A DNA stretch of 64,000 bases from Occultella aeris (GTDB taxonomy: Bacteria > Actinomycetota > Actinomycetes > Actinomycetales > Beutenbergiaceae). This document shows positions 52,156-63,915 of this stretch, piece after piece; within the stretch, counting starts at the first letter, position 1; each line of letters opens with the position of its first letter. The notes under the pieces were generated by a model, which did not search any database, was not told where the DNA came from, and saw only the letters and a program-made list of their open reading frames with translations. The stretch spans positions 1 through 64,000 of the forward strand of contig NZ_CACRYJ010000050.1 in assembly GCF_902703175.1 (NCBI RefSeq), written 5' to 3'. Made by a program: the position numbers and the translations under genes.

Positions 52156-55100
52156 GGAAGATGGCACCCAGCGGCGGGACCTCGATGAGCACCGAGTGGC
52201 TCCGGCCGTGCCACGGCACGTCCTCGGCGGTCAGGGTGCCGGGGTTGAGGACCCCGGAGCCACCGAACGACGGGTCGTCGGTGTTCAGGATCTCCGTCCA
52301 GTCCCCGCCGTGCGGGAGGCCGAGCCGGTAGGACTGGTGCCCGGAGCCGGCGAAGTTGACCAGCACCGCGACGTGGTCCTCGCCGTCCTTGCGCAGGTAG
52401 GCCAGCACGTTGTGGTCGCCGTCGTTGGCCTCCAGCCACTCGAAGCCGTGGTACGTGTGGTCCTCGTGCCACAGGGCAGGGTTGTCCCGGTAGACCTGGT
52501 TCAGCGCCCGCAGCGCGAGCCGGACCCCTGCGTGCGGAGGGGTGTCGCCCAGCCCCCACTCGAGTCCGGCGCCCTCGTTCCACTCCCGGTTCTGCGCGAA
52601 CTCGCCGCCCATGAACATCAGGTTCTTGCCGGGGTGGGACCACTGATAGGCGAACAGCGTCCGGACCCCGGCCAGCTTCTGCCAGAGGTCGCCGGGCATC
52701 TTCTGCCAGAGCGAACCCTTCCCGTGCACCACCTCGTCGTGACTGATCGGCAGCACGAACCGCTCGGAGAACGCGTACACGAGCGAGAAGGTCAGCTCGC
52801 CGTGGTGGTAGCGGCGGTTGATCGGCTGCTCCGCCAGGTACCGCAACGTGTCGTTCATCCAGCCCATGTTCCACTTCAGGCCGAAGCCCAGGCCGCCGTG
52901 GTCGGTCGGCGCCGTCACCCCCGGCCATGCGGTGGACTCCTCGGCGATCATGACGATCCCGGGGGCCACCCGGTAGGCCGTCGCGTTCGTCTCCTGGAGG
53001 AACTGGATGGCCTCAAGGTTCTCCCGGCCGCCGCGCTCGTTCGGTCGCCACTGGCCGGGCTCACGGGAGTAGTCGAGGTAGAGCATCGACGCCACGGCGT
53101 CCACCCGCAGCCCGTCGATGTGGAACTCGGTCAGCCAGTACAGGGCGTTCGCGACCAGGAAGTTGCGGACCTCGTTGCGCCCGAAGTTGAAGACCAGGGT
53201 GCCCCAGTCCTTCTGCTCGCCGCGCATCGGGTCCGGGTGCTCGTACAGGGCGGTCCCGTCGAAGGCGGCCAGGGCCCACTCGTCCTTCGGGAAGTGCGCC
53301 GGGACCCAGTCCAGGATCACCCCGATTCCGGCCTGGTGCAGCGCGTCGACCAGGTGCCGGAACTCGTCCGGGCTACCGAACCGGGACGTCGGGGCGTAGT
53401 AGGACGTGACCTGGTAGCCCCAGGACCCGCCGAACGGGTGCTCGGCGACCGGCATCAGCTCGACGTGCGTGAAGCCCATCCAGGTCACGTACCCGACGAG
53501 CTGATCGGCGAGCTCGACGTAACTGAGGCCCGGCCGCCAGGAGCCGAGGTGCACCTCGTACACGCTCATCGGGCCGTTGTGCGGATCCTGCGCCGCACGG
53601 GCCGCCATCCAGTCCTCGTCCGCCCACGTGTAGTCGGAGACCGTCACCACAGAGGCGGTCGCGGGTGGCACCTCGGCGGCGCGGGCCATCGGGTCGGCCT
53701 TGGTGTGCCAGGAGCCGTCGGCGTGGCAGAGCTCGAACTTGTACCTGGCCCCGTCGCTCACGTCCGGCAGGAAGAGCTCCCAGACCCCGCTCGAGCCGAG
53801 CGACCGCATCGACGACGACCGGCCGTCCCAGCCGTTGAAGTCGCCCACGACCCGCACCGCCCGCGCATTGGGGGCCCACACCGAGAACGAGACCCCCCGT
53901 ACCTCGCCGAGCACGGACCCGAACGTGCGCACGTGCGCCCCGAGCACGTCCCAGAGCTGCTCGTGGCGCCCCTCCCGGATGAGGTGCTGGTCGACCTCAC
54001 CGAGCGTGGGCAGGAACCGGTACGGATCGTCGGTCCGGACCGGGCCGGCCTCGTAGATGACCTCGACGCGATAGTCCGGCACCTCGTCGGCGCGCAGGGC
54101 GAGCACCCAGACGCCGAAGTCCTCGTGCCGAGCCTCGTGCCGGCCGTCGGGCGTGACGATCGTGACCGCGGTGGCCAGGTGGCGGACCGTCCGGATCGTG
54201 ACGATGCCGCGCTCGGCGTCCAGGTGGGGACCGAGGATGTCGTGCGGGGCGAAGTGTTCGCCGTGGGCGACGATCCCGAGCAGGTCGCGGTCGGTGATCG
54301 ACGGCGTGGGCTCGCCGTCGTCGTCGGCGTCGCTGGGCGCGGTGGTCGCCTCGTCCGGCGCTCCCGCAGCCGTGCCTGGCACCGCGGCCGGTGGCGCGTC
54401 GAGCGCTGCCTCGACCGGAATGCTCAGCGGTGCCCCGACGGCGTCGTCATCAGGCGGGAAGGTCATGGCGTGCTCCTCTGTGATCCGGCGGATCCCGCGG
54501 AGCGGGATCGACAGCCAGTCCGGGCGGTTCTGGTACTCGTAGACGGCCTCGTACAGTGCCTTGTCAAGTTCGAGGGCACGGACCAGCGTGCCCCCGGTGC
54601 GGAGGTCGCGCTCGTCGTCGACGGCCTCGCGCTGGGCGGCGGAATTGTTGCCACCCTCGATGTAGCCGGCGAGGAGGGCGGCGCGCGCGGCGCTCGTCCA
54701 GTCCTCGCCGGGTGCCCCGCCGACGGCGGCCGCGTAGTCGAGCGACCGCAGCATGCCGGCCAGGTCGCGCAGCGGCTGGTCCGGCCGGGTCCGCTGCGCC
54801 AACGGCCGCAGCGGTTCGCCCTCGAAGTCGATCACGTACCAGGCCGGCGCGGTGGATCCGGCCTCGTGCGCACGGTCGGGCCTCGCGTCGACCGCGGCAC
54901 TGCCAGCCGCCGCGTCGCCTCCGCCGGCCCCGGAACGCAGCGTCTGGCCGAGGTGGAGGTCGCCGTGGATCCGCTGCACGCTCGGCACGCTCTCCATCGC
55001 GGCGACACCCGTGATCAATTCGTCGATCGCGTCGGTGAACGGGGCCAGCTCGGGCACCGTGTCCAGGGCCCAGGTGGCCCGCTGGCGCATGGCCGCGGCG

Positions 55101-55977
55101 AGGTCGCCGGCCCGCGCGGCGGGGCTGCGCGGGTCATGGACCGGCAGGGAGGTGCGCAGGTGCTCATGCATGTCCGCGACCGTCACGCCGAGATCGTGGA
55201 CCAGGTCCGTGACGTCCGCACCGGTGCCGGCGCGCTCGCAGAGGAGGTCGAAACCGTCGCGGGCGTCCGGGACGAACGCGGTGAGCACGCCCAGGTAGCC
55301 CTGCTGCGGCGTACCGGATCCGGCCGGGTCCGGCCAGCGGCCGGCCGACCAGCCCAGCGGTGCCGGCACCTGCGACCAGCCGGAGTTGTGCAGGGCGCGG
55401 GTCACATCGATATCCGGGTTCGGGCCGGCGGCAAGCACCCGGAACACCTTGAGGATCGCCCCCGCCGCGGGCAGCAGCACCGAGGTGTTCGACTGCTCGC
55501 CGGTGAGGACCCGGGCGCCGGTCGCGGCGGCGGAGACATCGGCGACGACGGCCTCCGCCACCGGATCCGGTGCGTCGACCCCCGGGCCGCCATCCGCCGA
55601 CGGTTGCGCAATCTCGGCGAGGTCGGTCTCGGCGGCCGCCAGCCAGGCGCGGACGAAGGCCGGGTGGTGCGGGCCGTCGATGAGTGCCCGGTCACCGGCC
55701 AGGGTCGCGATCAGCCCGGTCGGCTCCGACTCCGGCTCGGCACCCGGCCGGGCGGGCACGATGGGTGTGGTCACCAGCGGCACCTGCACGAGCGTGGTGC
55801 CGGCGCCGCGGTCGACGGCGATGATCAGCACCGTGCAGGATGCCTGCCCGGCGGGGTCGGCCAGGTCCGTGGAACTGAGCACCCGGATCGCGGCACCCGA
55901 TTCGTCCTTGGCGGGGAACCAGCGCTGCACGCGGATCCAAGGCTCCAGCAGTTCGATCAGCAGCGACGGCGCCTCGC

Positions 55978-55981
<4 letters not shown>
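52136..55981 (-). CDS. glgB: Maltokinase-glycogen branching enzyme read-through (Mak-GlgB)
   Basis: A 1281-codon open frame with no stop between two enzymes. Residues 1-505 are maltokinase, making maltose-1-phosphate from maltose and ATP: WFPAKD near the start, catalytic loop [12 protein letters not shown] and metal-binding [14 protein letters not shown]. From Met506 (54466) comes branching enzyme GlgB, forming alpha-1,6 branches: GDFNGWDG carbohydrate-binding domain, nucleophile in [18 protein letters not shown], acid in [11 protein letters not shown], and [12 protein letters not shown]. The GlgB part alone is 776 residues, normal for the family. An internal ribosome binding site exists, so the cell may make a fusion, a separate GlgB, or both. 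The start overlaps the treS stop by ATGA. Confidence 0.85.
54464..54478 (-). promoter_or_regulatory. Internal ribosome binding site and GlgB start
   Basis: GAGGAG at 54478-54473 lies 6 nt before ATG 54466-54464 inside the Mak-GlgB frame. The spacing is ideal, and the protein after this ATG starts a complete GlgB, so independent initiation is likely even without an upstream stop. Confidence 0.6.
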
Positions 55982-58025
<2,044 letters not shown>

Positions 58026-58029
<4 letters not shown>

Positions 58030-60041
58030 GCCGGCCTCACGTGGATGAGGTGCGCCGGGCGTCCCCACGGGTCCAGGCGCACGAACGGGTTCGCGCCCCA
58101 GGAGTAGGTCTCGCCGGAGAGTTCGTCGTGGGCGGCGAACGCGTCGTGGCCGTCGAGCCCGAGCGCAGCCAGGTCCAGGTGCAGCAGGGAGTCCCGGGTG
58201 GTGAACGGGTCGAGGTTCACCACGACGATGACGACGTCCTCGCGTCCGGTCGGGGAGTGCTCGGCGCGGACCCGCTTGGAGTAGCAGAGGGTCGCGTCGT
58301 CGGAGGTCGGGTGGATGGTCAGGTTGCGCAGCTGCTGCAGCGCCGGGTGGTTGCGGCGGATCCGGTTCAGCGCGGTCAGCAGCGCGGTCAGCCCGTACTG
58401 CTCGCGGGCACGCTCCCAGTCCCGTGGTTTGTACTCGTACTTCTCGTTGTCGATCTGCTCCTCGGCGCCCGGACGGGCGACGTGTTCGGCGAGTTCGTAG
58501 CCGGAGTAGATGCCCCACGTCGGTGAGCCGGTGGCGGCGAGCACGGCGCGGATGGCGAATGCGGCCGCACCGCCCTGCTGCATGTACGGGGTGAGGATGT
58601 CGTGGGTGGTCGGCCAGAAGCTGGGCCGCATCACGGCCGCGGAGTCGCCGGCCACCTCGGTGAAGTACTCGGCGAGCTCGTCCTTCGTATGGCGCCAGGT
58701 GAAGTACGTGTAGGACTGGTGGAACCCGACCGTGGCCAGCGTGCGCATCATGGCCGGGCGGGTGAACGCCTCGGACAGGAAGATGACGTCCGGATGCTCG
58801 GCCGCGACGTCGGCCAGGATGCGCTCCCAGAACGGCAGCGGCTTCGTGTGTGGGTTGTCCACCCGGAACAGGGTGACGCCGTGGTCGATCCAGACCCCGA
58901 GCACGTCCCGGATGGCGGTGTATATGCCGTCGGGGTCGTTGTCGAAGTTCAGCGGGTAGATGTCCTGGTACTTCTTCGGCGGGTTCTCCGCATAGGCGAT
59001 CGTGCCGTCCGCTCGGGTGGTGAACCACTCCGGGTGCTCGGTGACCCAGGGGTGGTCCGGCGACGCCTGGAGCGCGACGTCCAGGGCCACCTCAAGGCCC
59101 AGCGCGCGGGCGCGGGCCACGAACGCGTCGAAGTCGTCGAAGGTACCGAGGTCGGCGTGGATCGCGTCATGACCGCCGTCGGCCGCACCGATGCCGTAGG
59201 GGGAGCCGGGGTCACCGGGCTCGGTGCCAAGGGTGTTGTTGCGGCCCTTGCGGTTCGTGGTGCCGATCGGGTGGATCGGGGTCAGGTAGACGACGTCGAA
59301 GCCCATCTCGGCGATGCCCGGCAGCCGATCCGCCGCGGTGCGCAGCGTGCCGGAGATCCACTCGCCGGTGGTCGGGTCCTGGTGGGCACCCTCGGAGCGG
59401 GGGAAGAACTCGTACCAGGAGCCGTACAACGCTCGCGGGCGGTGCACGGTGAGGGGATAGGCCGCGCTCGAGGACACCGAGTCCCGCAGCGGCACCTCGG
59501 CGAGCACACCGCGAACCTCCGGCGAGATGCCCGCGGCGAGCCGGGCCACGGGCGGGCGGGAGTCGTCCCGCAGCCCCAGGACCGCGTCGCCGAGGACCTG
59601 CCGGTGTGCCGCCGTCATCGCGGGGTCGGTGGCGGCGCGCTCGAGGACCAGGGCGCCCTCGGCCAGCATCAGTTCGGTGTCGACGTCGGCATGCACCTTC
59701 AGGACGGCGTCGTGGGACCAGGTGCCGTACGGGTCGGACCAGCCCTCAACCCGGAACGTCCAGTTCCCGACGGCGTCCGGCTGGACCCAGGCCTCGTACC
59801 GGTCGTTGCCGGGGGAGACGTCCACCATCCGCGCGTGGCTGTGGTCGGTGCCGTCTGGCCCCACCAGGACCGCAGTAGCGGCGACGGCGTCGTGTCCCTC
59901 GCGGAAGACGGTGGCGCGGACCGGGATCACCTCACCGGCGACCGCCTTGGTGGGCCAGCGACCACCTTCGACGATGGGGCCGACCTCGATCACGGGGATT
60001 CGGCCGATGGGTGCGGTGGGCGCGGGAAGTGGAGTGCTCAC
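58026..60041 (-). CDS. glgE: Alpha-1,4-glucan:maltose-1-phosphate maltosyltransferase
   Basis: A 671-residue GH13 subfamily 3 enzyme that extends alpha-glucan with maltose-1-phosphate. An N-terminal sandwich precedes the barrel: [33 protein letters not shown], nucleophile in [16 protein letters not shown], acid in [13 protein letters not shown], and [19 protein letters not shown], all diagnostic. The GTG start has no ribosome binding site, and TAGGTT ends 6 nt upstream, so the transcript is probably leaderless. First gene of the glgE-treS-mak-glgB operon, divergent from glgP. Confidence 0.95.
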
Positions 60042-60047
60042 GGGTCG

Positions 60048-60053
60048 AACCTA
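60048..60053 (-). promoter_or_regulatory. Probable -10 box of glgE (leaderless)
   Basis: Minus-strand TAGGTT ends 6 nt before the glgE GTG. The -35 region is weak, consistent with a promoter that depends on or is masked by a regulator at the palindromes further upstream. Confidence 0.45.
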
Positions 60054-60104
60054 CCGAGAGCGGGGCTCCTTCACACGTGGAGTCGGCCACTCGGGTGGGG
60101 TGGG

Positions 60105-60123
60105 CTTGCAAGAACGTTGCAAG
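60105..60123. promoter_or_regulatory. Palindromic operator 1 in the glgE/glgP gap
   Basis: CTTGCAA-GAACG-TTGCAAG: exact 7-bp inverted arms around five bases. The arm resembles the CTTGCA half-sites bound by maltose-type LacI regulators such as Streptomyces MalR. It lies midway between the two divergent genes. Confidence 0.65.
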
Positions 60124-60124
60124 G

Positions 60125-60153
60125 TTCGCAATTCGTTGCGAGTCCCCTATGCT
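60125..60153 (+). promoter_or_regulatory. Candidate glgP promoter (leaderless)
   Basis: TTCGCA at 60125-60130 and TATGCT at 60148-60153 with 17 nt between. The -10 box ends 6 nt before GTG 60160, and no ribosome binding site is visible. Operator 2 overlaps the -35 and spacer. Confidence 0.55.
60126..60141. promoter_or_regulatory. Palindromic operator 2 in the glgE/glgP gap
   Basis: TCGCAA-TTCG-TTGCGA: exact 6-bp arms. Its centre is about 19-20 bp from the centre of operator 1, close to two helical turns, so two dimers could bind on one face of the DNA. Confidence 0.6.
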
Positions 60154-60159
60154 CGCCGT

Positions 60160-62751
60160 GTGAGAGCCATTCGACGATTCACCGTTCGCACCGTCCTGCC
60201 CGAGGCGCTCGGCGCACTCGACGACCTCGCCCTGAACCTGCGCTGGGCCTGGCACGCACCCACCCGCGACCTGTTCTCCTCGATCGACCCGGACCGGTGG
60301 GAGGCCTTCCACGGCGACCCGATCCGCCTCCTCGGGTCCCTGTCTCCGGAGCGGCTGGCCGAGCTCGCCGCCGACGCCGGGTTCGTCGAGCGGGTCCGCG
60401 CGCTCGCCGCAGACCTGGACACCTACCGGAGCGAGGACCGCTGGTACCAGGCCGAGGGACGCCGTCGGGAGCAGGCCGGCGAGCCGGCCCTGCCCGCCGC
60501 AGTCGCCTACTTCTCCGCCGAGTTCGGGATCGCCGCCGCGTTGCCGCAGTACTCCGGCGGCCTCGGCATCCTGGCCGGCGACCACCTCAAGAGCGCCTCC
60601 GACCTCGCCGCGCCGATCGTCGGCGTCGGCCTGCTGTACGGCGCCGGCTACTTCCGCCAGTCCCTGACCCGGGACGGCTGGCAGCACGAGACCTACCCCG
60701 TGCTCGACCCGGACAACCTCCCGCTGACGCTGCTGCGCGAGGACGACGGGACGCCGTCGCGGATCAGTCTGCCGCTGCCCGGCGGGCGCTCCCTGCACGC
60801 CCAGGTGTGGCGTGCCGACGTCGGCCGGGTCCCGCTGCTCCTGCTCGACTCGAACGTGCCCGACAACGACGACGCGGCCCGCAAGGTCACCGACCGTCTG
60901 TACGGCGGCACCAGCGAGCACCGGCTGCAGCAGGAGCTGCTGCTCGGCATGGGCGGGGTCAAGGCACTGCGGCTGCACTCGCGGCTGACCGGCGCCCCGA
61001 CGCCCGAGGTGTACCACTGCAACGAGGGCCACGCCGGCTTCCTCGGCGTCGAACGCGTCCATGAGCTGATCGAGGCGGAAGGGCTCACGTTCCCGGCCGC
61101 GCTCGAGGCGGTGCGGGCCGGCACCGTGTTCACCACCCACACCCCGGTGCCCGCGGGCATCGACCGCTTCGGTGCAGACCTGATCGCCGAGTACTTCGGC
61201 GGCGGCAACTCGATCCCCGGGATCGACGTCGGCGACGTCCTCGCGCTCGGTCGTGAGGACTACGACGGCGGCGACCCGACCGTGTTCAACATGGCGGTGA
61301 TGGGTCTGCGGTTGGCCAAGCGGGCCAACGGCGTGGCCAAGCTGCACGGCCAGGTGTCACGGTCGATGTTCCACCAGTTGTGGCCGGGCTTCGACGTCGG
61401 CGAGGTGCCGATCACGTCGGTCACGAACGGCGTGCACAGCCCGACGTGGATCGACCCGCTGTTCGCCGGCGCCCAGGCCGAGTACTTCACCGCCGACGAG
61501 ATCGAATCTGGCAGTGGTTGGTACAAGCAGGACGGCGGCATCGACAACGCGACCCTGTGGGAGTTGCGCCGCCAGCTGCGCGAGCGGCTGGTCCACAACG
61601 CCCGCAGCCGGGTGCGCAAGTCCTGGACCCAGCGCGGCGCCTCCGCTGCCGAGCTCGGCTGGGTGGACGGCGTGCTCGACCCCGACGTGCTGACCATCGG
61701 GTTCGCCCGCCGGGTGCCCACGTACAAGCGGCTCACGTTGATGCTGCGCGACGAGGACCGGCTGCGGGCGCTGCTCACCGACCCCGACCGGCCGGTGCAG
61801 ATCCTGGTCGCGGGCAAGTCCCACCCGGCCGATGAGCAGGGCGTGCGACTGATCCAGAAGCTCGTGCAGTTCGCCGACTCAGAGGACGTGCGGCACCGGA
61901 TCGTATTCCTGCCGAACTACGACATCGAGATGGCGCAGACCCTCTACCCGGGCTGCGACGTCTGGCTGAACAACCCGCTGCGCCCGCTCGAGGCCTGCGG
62001 GACCTCCGGCATGAAGGCGGCCCTGAACGGCGCCCTCAACCTGTCCGTGCTCGACGGCTGGTGGGATGAGATGTACGACGGCCAGAACGGTTGGGCGATC
62101 CCCACCGCCGACGGCGTCGACGACCCGGAGCACCGGGACGACCTCGAGGCGTCCGCGCTGTACGACCTGCTCGAGAACACCGTCGCGCCGCGGTTCTACG
62201 ACCGTACCGACGGGCTGCCCGTGCACTGGCTGGAGAACGTCCGGCACACGCTGGCCACCCTCGGGCCGAAGGTCCAGGCGACCCGGATGGTGCGCGACTA
62301 CATCACCGAGCTGTATACCCCGACGGCACAGTCCTACCGGAACGTCGACGGCCCCGGGTACACCGGTGCGATCGAGCTCGCGGACTGGAAGGCCAAGGTG
62401 CACGCCGCCTGGCCGAGCGTGCGGGTCGACCACGTCGAGTCCGAGGGGCTGCACGAGGCCGTCAAGGTGGGCGACCACGTCACCATCAAGGCGTTCGTCT
62501 CGCTCGGCCAGCTCGGCCCGGACGACGTCGAGGTCCAGATGAACTACGGCCGGGTCTCCGACAACGACGAGATCGACGAGTTCGGGACGTCCAAGTTGGA
62601 GCTGACCGACACCTACGAGGGTGGGCGCTACCACTTCAGCCGTGCGTTCACCCTCGCCCAGTCCGGGCCGTTCGGCTACAACGTCCGGATCGTGCCCAAG
62701 CACCGCGACCTGGCGGGCCCGACCGAGCTGGCGCTGGTCGCCACCGTCTGA
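60160..62751 (+). CDS. glgP: Alpha-glucan (glycogen) phosphorylase
   Basis: An 863-residue PLP enzyme releasing glucose-1-phosphate from alpha-1,4-glucan. It belongs to the AlgP/GlgP branch with an N-terminal DUF3417 segment (ALDDLALNLRWAWHAPTRDLF). Then come VAYFSAEFGIAAALPQYSGGLGILAGDHLKSASDL, YHCNEGHAGFLGVER, TTHTPVPAGIDRF and the PLP-lysine region EACGTSGMKAALNGALNLSVLDGWWDE. GTG 60160 is chosen because it gives the family N-terminus and sits at the predicted transcription start. It works opposite to the GlgE/GlgB synthesis branch encoded divergently. Confidence 0.95.
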   Translation: MRAIRRFTVRTVLPEALGALDDLALNLRWAWHAPTRDLFSSIDPDRWEAFHGDPIRLLGSLSPERLAELAADAGFVERVRALAADLDTYRSEDRWYQAEGRRREQAGEPALPAAVAYFSAEFGIAAALPQYSGGLGILAGDHLKSASDLAAPIVGVGLLYGAGYFRQSLTRDGWQHETYPVLDPDNLPLTLLREDDGTPSRISLPLPGGRSLHAQVWRADVGRVPLLLLDSNVPDNDDAARKVTDRLYGGTSEHRLQQELLLGMGGVKALRLHSRLTGAPTPEVYHCNEGHAGFLGVERVHELIEAEGLTFPAALEAVRAGTVFTTHTPVPAGIDRFGADLIAEYFGGGNSIPGIDVGDVLALGREDYDGGDPTVFNMAVMGLRLAKRANGVAKLHGQVSRSMFHQLWPGFDVGEVPITSVTNGVHSPTWIDPLFAGAQAEYFTADEIESGSGWYKQDGGIDNATLWELRRQLRERLVHNARSRVRKSWTQRGASAAELGWVDGVLDPDVLTIGFARRVPTYKRLTLMLRDEDRLRALLTDPDRPVQILVAGKSHPADEQGVRLIQKLVQFADSEDVRHRIVFLPNYDIEMAQTLYPGCDVWLNNPLRPLEACGTSGMKAALNGALNLSVLDGWWDEMYDGQNGWAIPTADGVDDPEHRDDLEASALYDLLENTVAPRFYDRTDGLPVHWLENVRHTLATLGPKVQATRMVRDYITELYTPTAQSYRNVDGPGYTGAIELADWKAKVHAAWPSVRVDHVESEGLHEAVKVGDHVTIKAFVSLGQLGPDDVEVQMNYGRVSDNDEIDEFGTSKLELTDTYEGGRYHFSRAFTLAQSGPFGYNVRIVPKHRDLAGPTELALVATV

Positions 62752-62788
62752 CGGTTCCTGCCCGGCCTCGCCCGGCATCACGTCGAAT

Positions 62789-62833
62789 GTGTCCTTGTGC
62801 GGCCCACAGTTCCGTTGGGCCGTACAAGGACAC
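62789..62833. repeat. Strong hairpin repeat 1 after glgP
   Basis: GTGTCCTTGTGCGGCCCA at 62789-62806 and TGGGCCGTACAAGGACAC at 62816-62833: 18-bp arms with a single G-T mismatch around a 9-base loop. It lies between convergent glgP and the AbiEi-like gene. It could be a bidirectional terminator or a member of a dispersed palindromic repeat; it shares TTGTGCGGCCCA with repeat 2. Confidence 0.75.
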
Positions 62834-62867
62834 TCTCGTTCTCGAGCAGTTTCGACGGGGTGCGGTT

Positions 62868-62896
62868 GTGCGGCCCATCGCCTTGATGGGCCGCAC
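62868..62896. repeat. Strong hairpin repeat 2 after glgP
   Basis: GTGCGGCCCATC and GATGGGCCGCAC are exact 12-bp inverted arms around the loop GCCTT. Together with repeat 1 and nearby sequence it fills the 186-nt gap between glgP and the next gene, which holds no other feature. Confidence 0.75.
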
Positions 62897-62937
62897 GATG
62901 ACTCTCTCGACCGAACGGGTTCGAGCCGACGGTGCGA

Positions 62938-63915
62938 TCAGGCGGCAGATCGGCCTGTTCTGCCGCTGGATCGCACGTTCGACGCCAACGCGGCACGGAC
63001 CTTGGCCGCGATCGCACCCGGTCGGTAGACGTCCGGGGCAGCGAAGCGGAGCTGCGTCACGTCCGAGTCGATCGCGAAATCGTTCTGCCGGTCCCGATCG
63101 CGGTACAACGCCGGTGTCGCGGAGTGGATGTCCTCACCGTCGACCTCGGCGACCACCCAAGTTCCGTCCTCTCGTCGCCAGGCCAGGTCGCCCCGGCCGA
63201 GCAGGCGGCCATGCTCGTCCCGAACCTTGAGCTGGAGCTCCTCCGGCGGCAGGCCGTGGTCGAGGCAGTCCAGGCGGGCGTGCGACTCGAGGGGCGACTC
63301 GGCACGTCCGTCGACAAGCGGCCACCAGGCCTCGAGCCTGCGTGCCCCCCGGCGTGCGCGCAGGCGCCGGCGGACCCACGCGAGTCCCTCCGTGTCGATG
63401 AGTTCTCGATTGAGAGCAGAGTCCATGACCGCGACCGCGGTGTTGCGATCCAGTTCCGGCAGCGCCTGGATGAGGGCGGTGCGCACGTCGACCGCGCGGG
63501 CGCTGCCGACGCGTACGATCTGCCCGGTCCGTGGACCCCGACGGATCCGGACTCCGACCGGCCCCCGGTTGGCGCGCACCCCGGGAAGCATCGCCTCTGG
63601 AGCGATCACCTGCGGAAGTCCCCAGACCCCGTGGAGCACGAGGGCACACATGCCGGTGGCGACCGAGTCCGGTCCCGCCGCGAGGAGCGCGATCCACGCG
63701 GAGCGACGCCGGCGACGATCGAAGGCATTGCCGGCCTCGGTGGGAAGCTGGCAGTCGTAGACCGAGCGCACCACCCGGCGCCAGACGCCGTGCCGGACCA
63801 GGGCCGTGCGGCGGTCGCTGCTGATACCCAGCTCGTCGCACTGGCGGGCGCTGATCAGGCCGCCCTGACTCCGTGCGAGGGCCGTGGCCTGGACGGGATG
63901 GTGGACCTTCCGCAT
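62938..63915 (-). CDS. AbiEi-like winged-helix protein with Vsr/DUF559-like endonuclease domain
   Basis: A 325-residue protein. Residues 1-60 match the AbiEi-type N-terminal winged helix (ALARSQGGLISARQCDELGI, VWRRVVRSVYDCQ), residues 70-190 a linker domain (MCALVLHGVWGLPQVIAP, LPELDRNTAVAVMDSAL), and residues 200-310 a restriction-endonuclease-like domain (DGRAESPLESHARLDCLDHGLPP, RGDLAWRREDGTWVVAEVDGEDIHS, LYRDRDRQNDF). The E-S, D-L-A-W and E-V-D positions fit the metal-binding core of Vsr/DUF559 nucleases. The family is annotated as type IV antitoxin-like but no toxin gene is adjacent. A frameshifted copy is at 51155. Confidence 0.85.
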   Translation of the reverse strand: MRKVHHPVQATALARSQGGLISARQCDELGISSDRRTALVRHGVWRRVVRSVYDCQLPTEAGNAFDRRRRRSAWIALLAAGPDSVATGMCALVLHGVWGLPQVIAPEAMLPGVRANRGPVGVRIRRGPRTGQIVRVGSARAVDVRTALIQALPELDRNTAVAVMDSALNRELIDTEGLAWVRRRLRARRGARRLEAWWPLVDGRAESPLESHARLDCLDHGLPPEELQLKVRDEHGRLLGRGDLAWRREDGTWVVAEVDGEDIHSATPALYRDRDRQNDFAIDSDVTQLRFAAPDVYRPGAIAAKVRAALASNVRSSGRTGRSAA

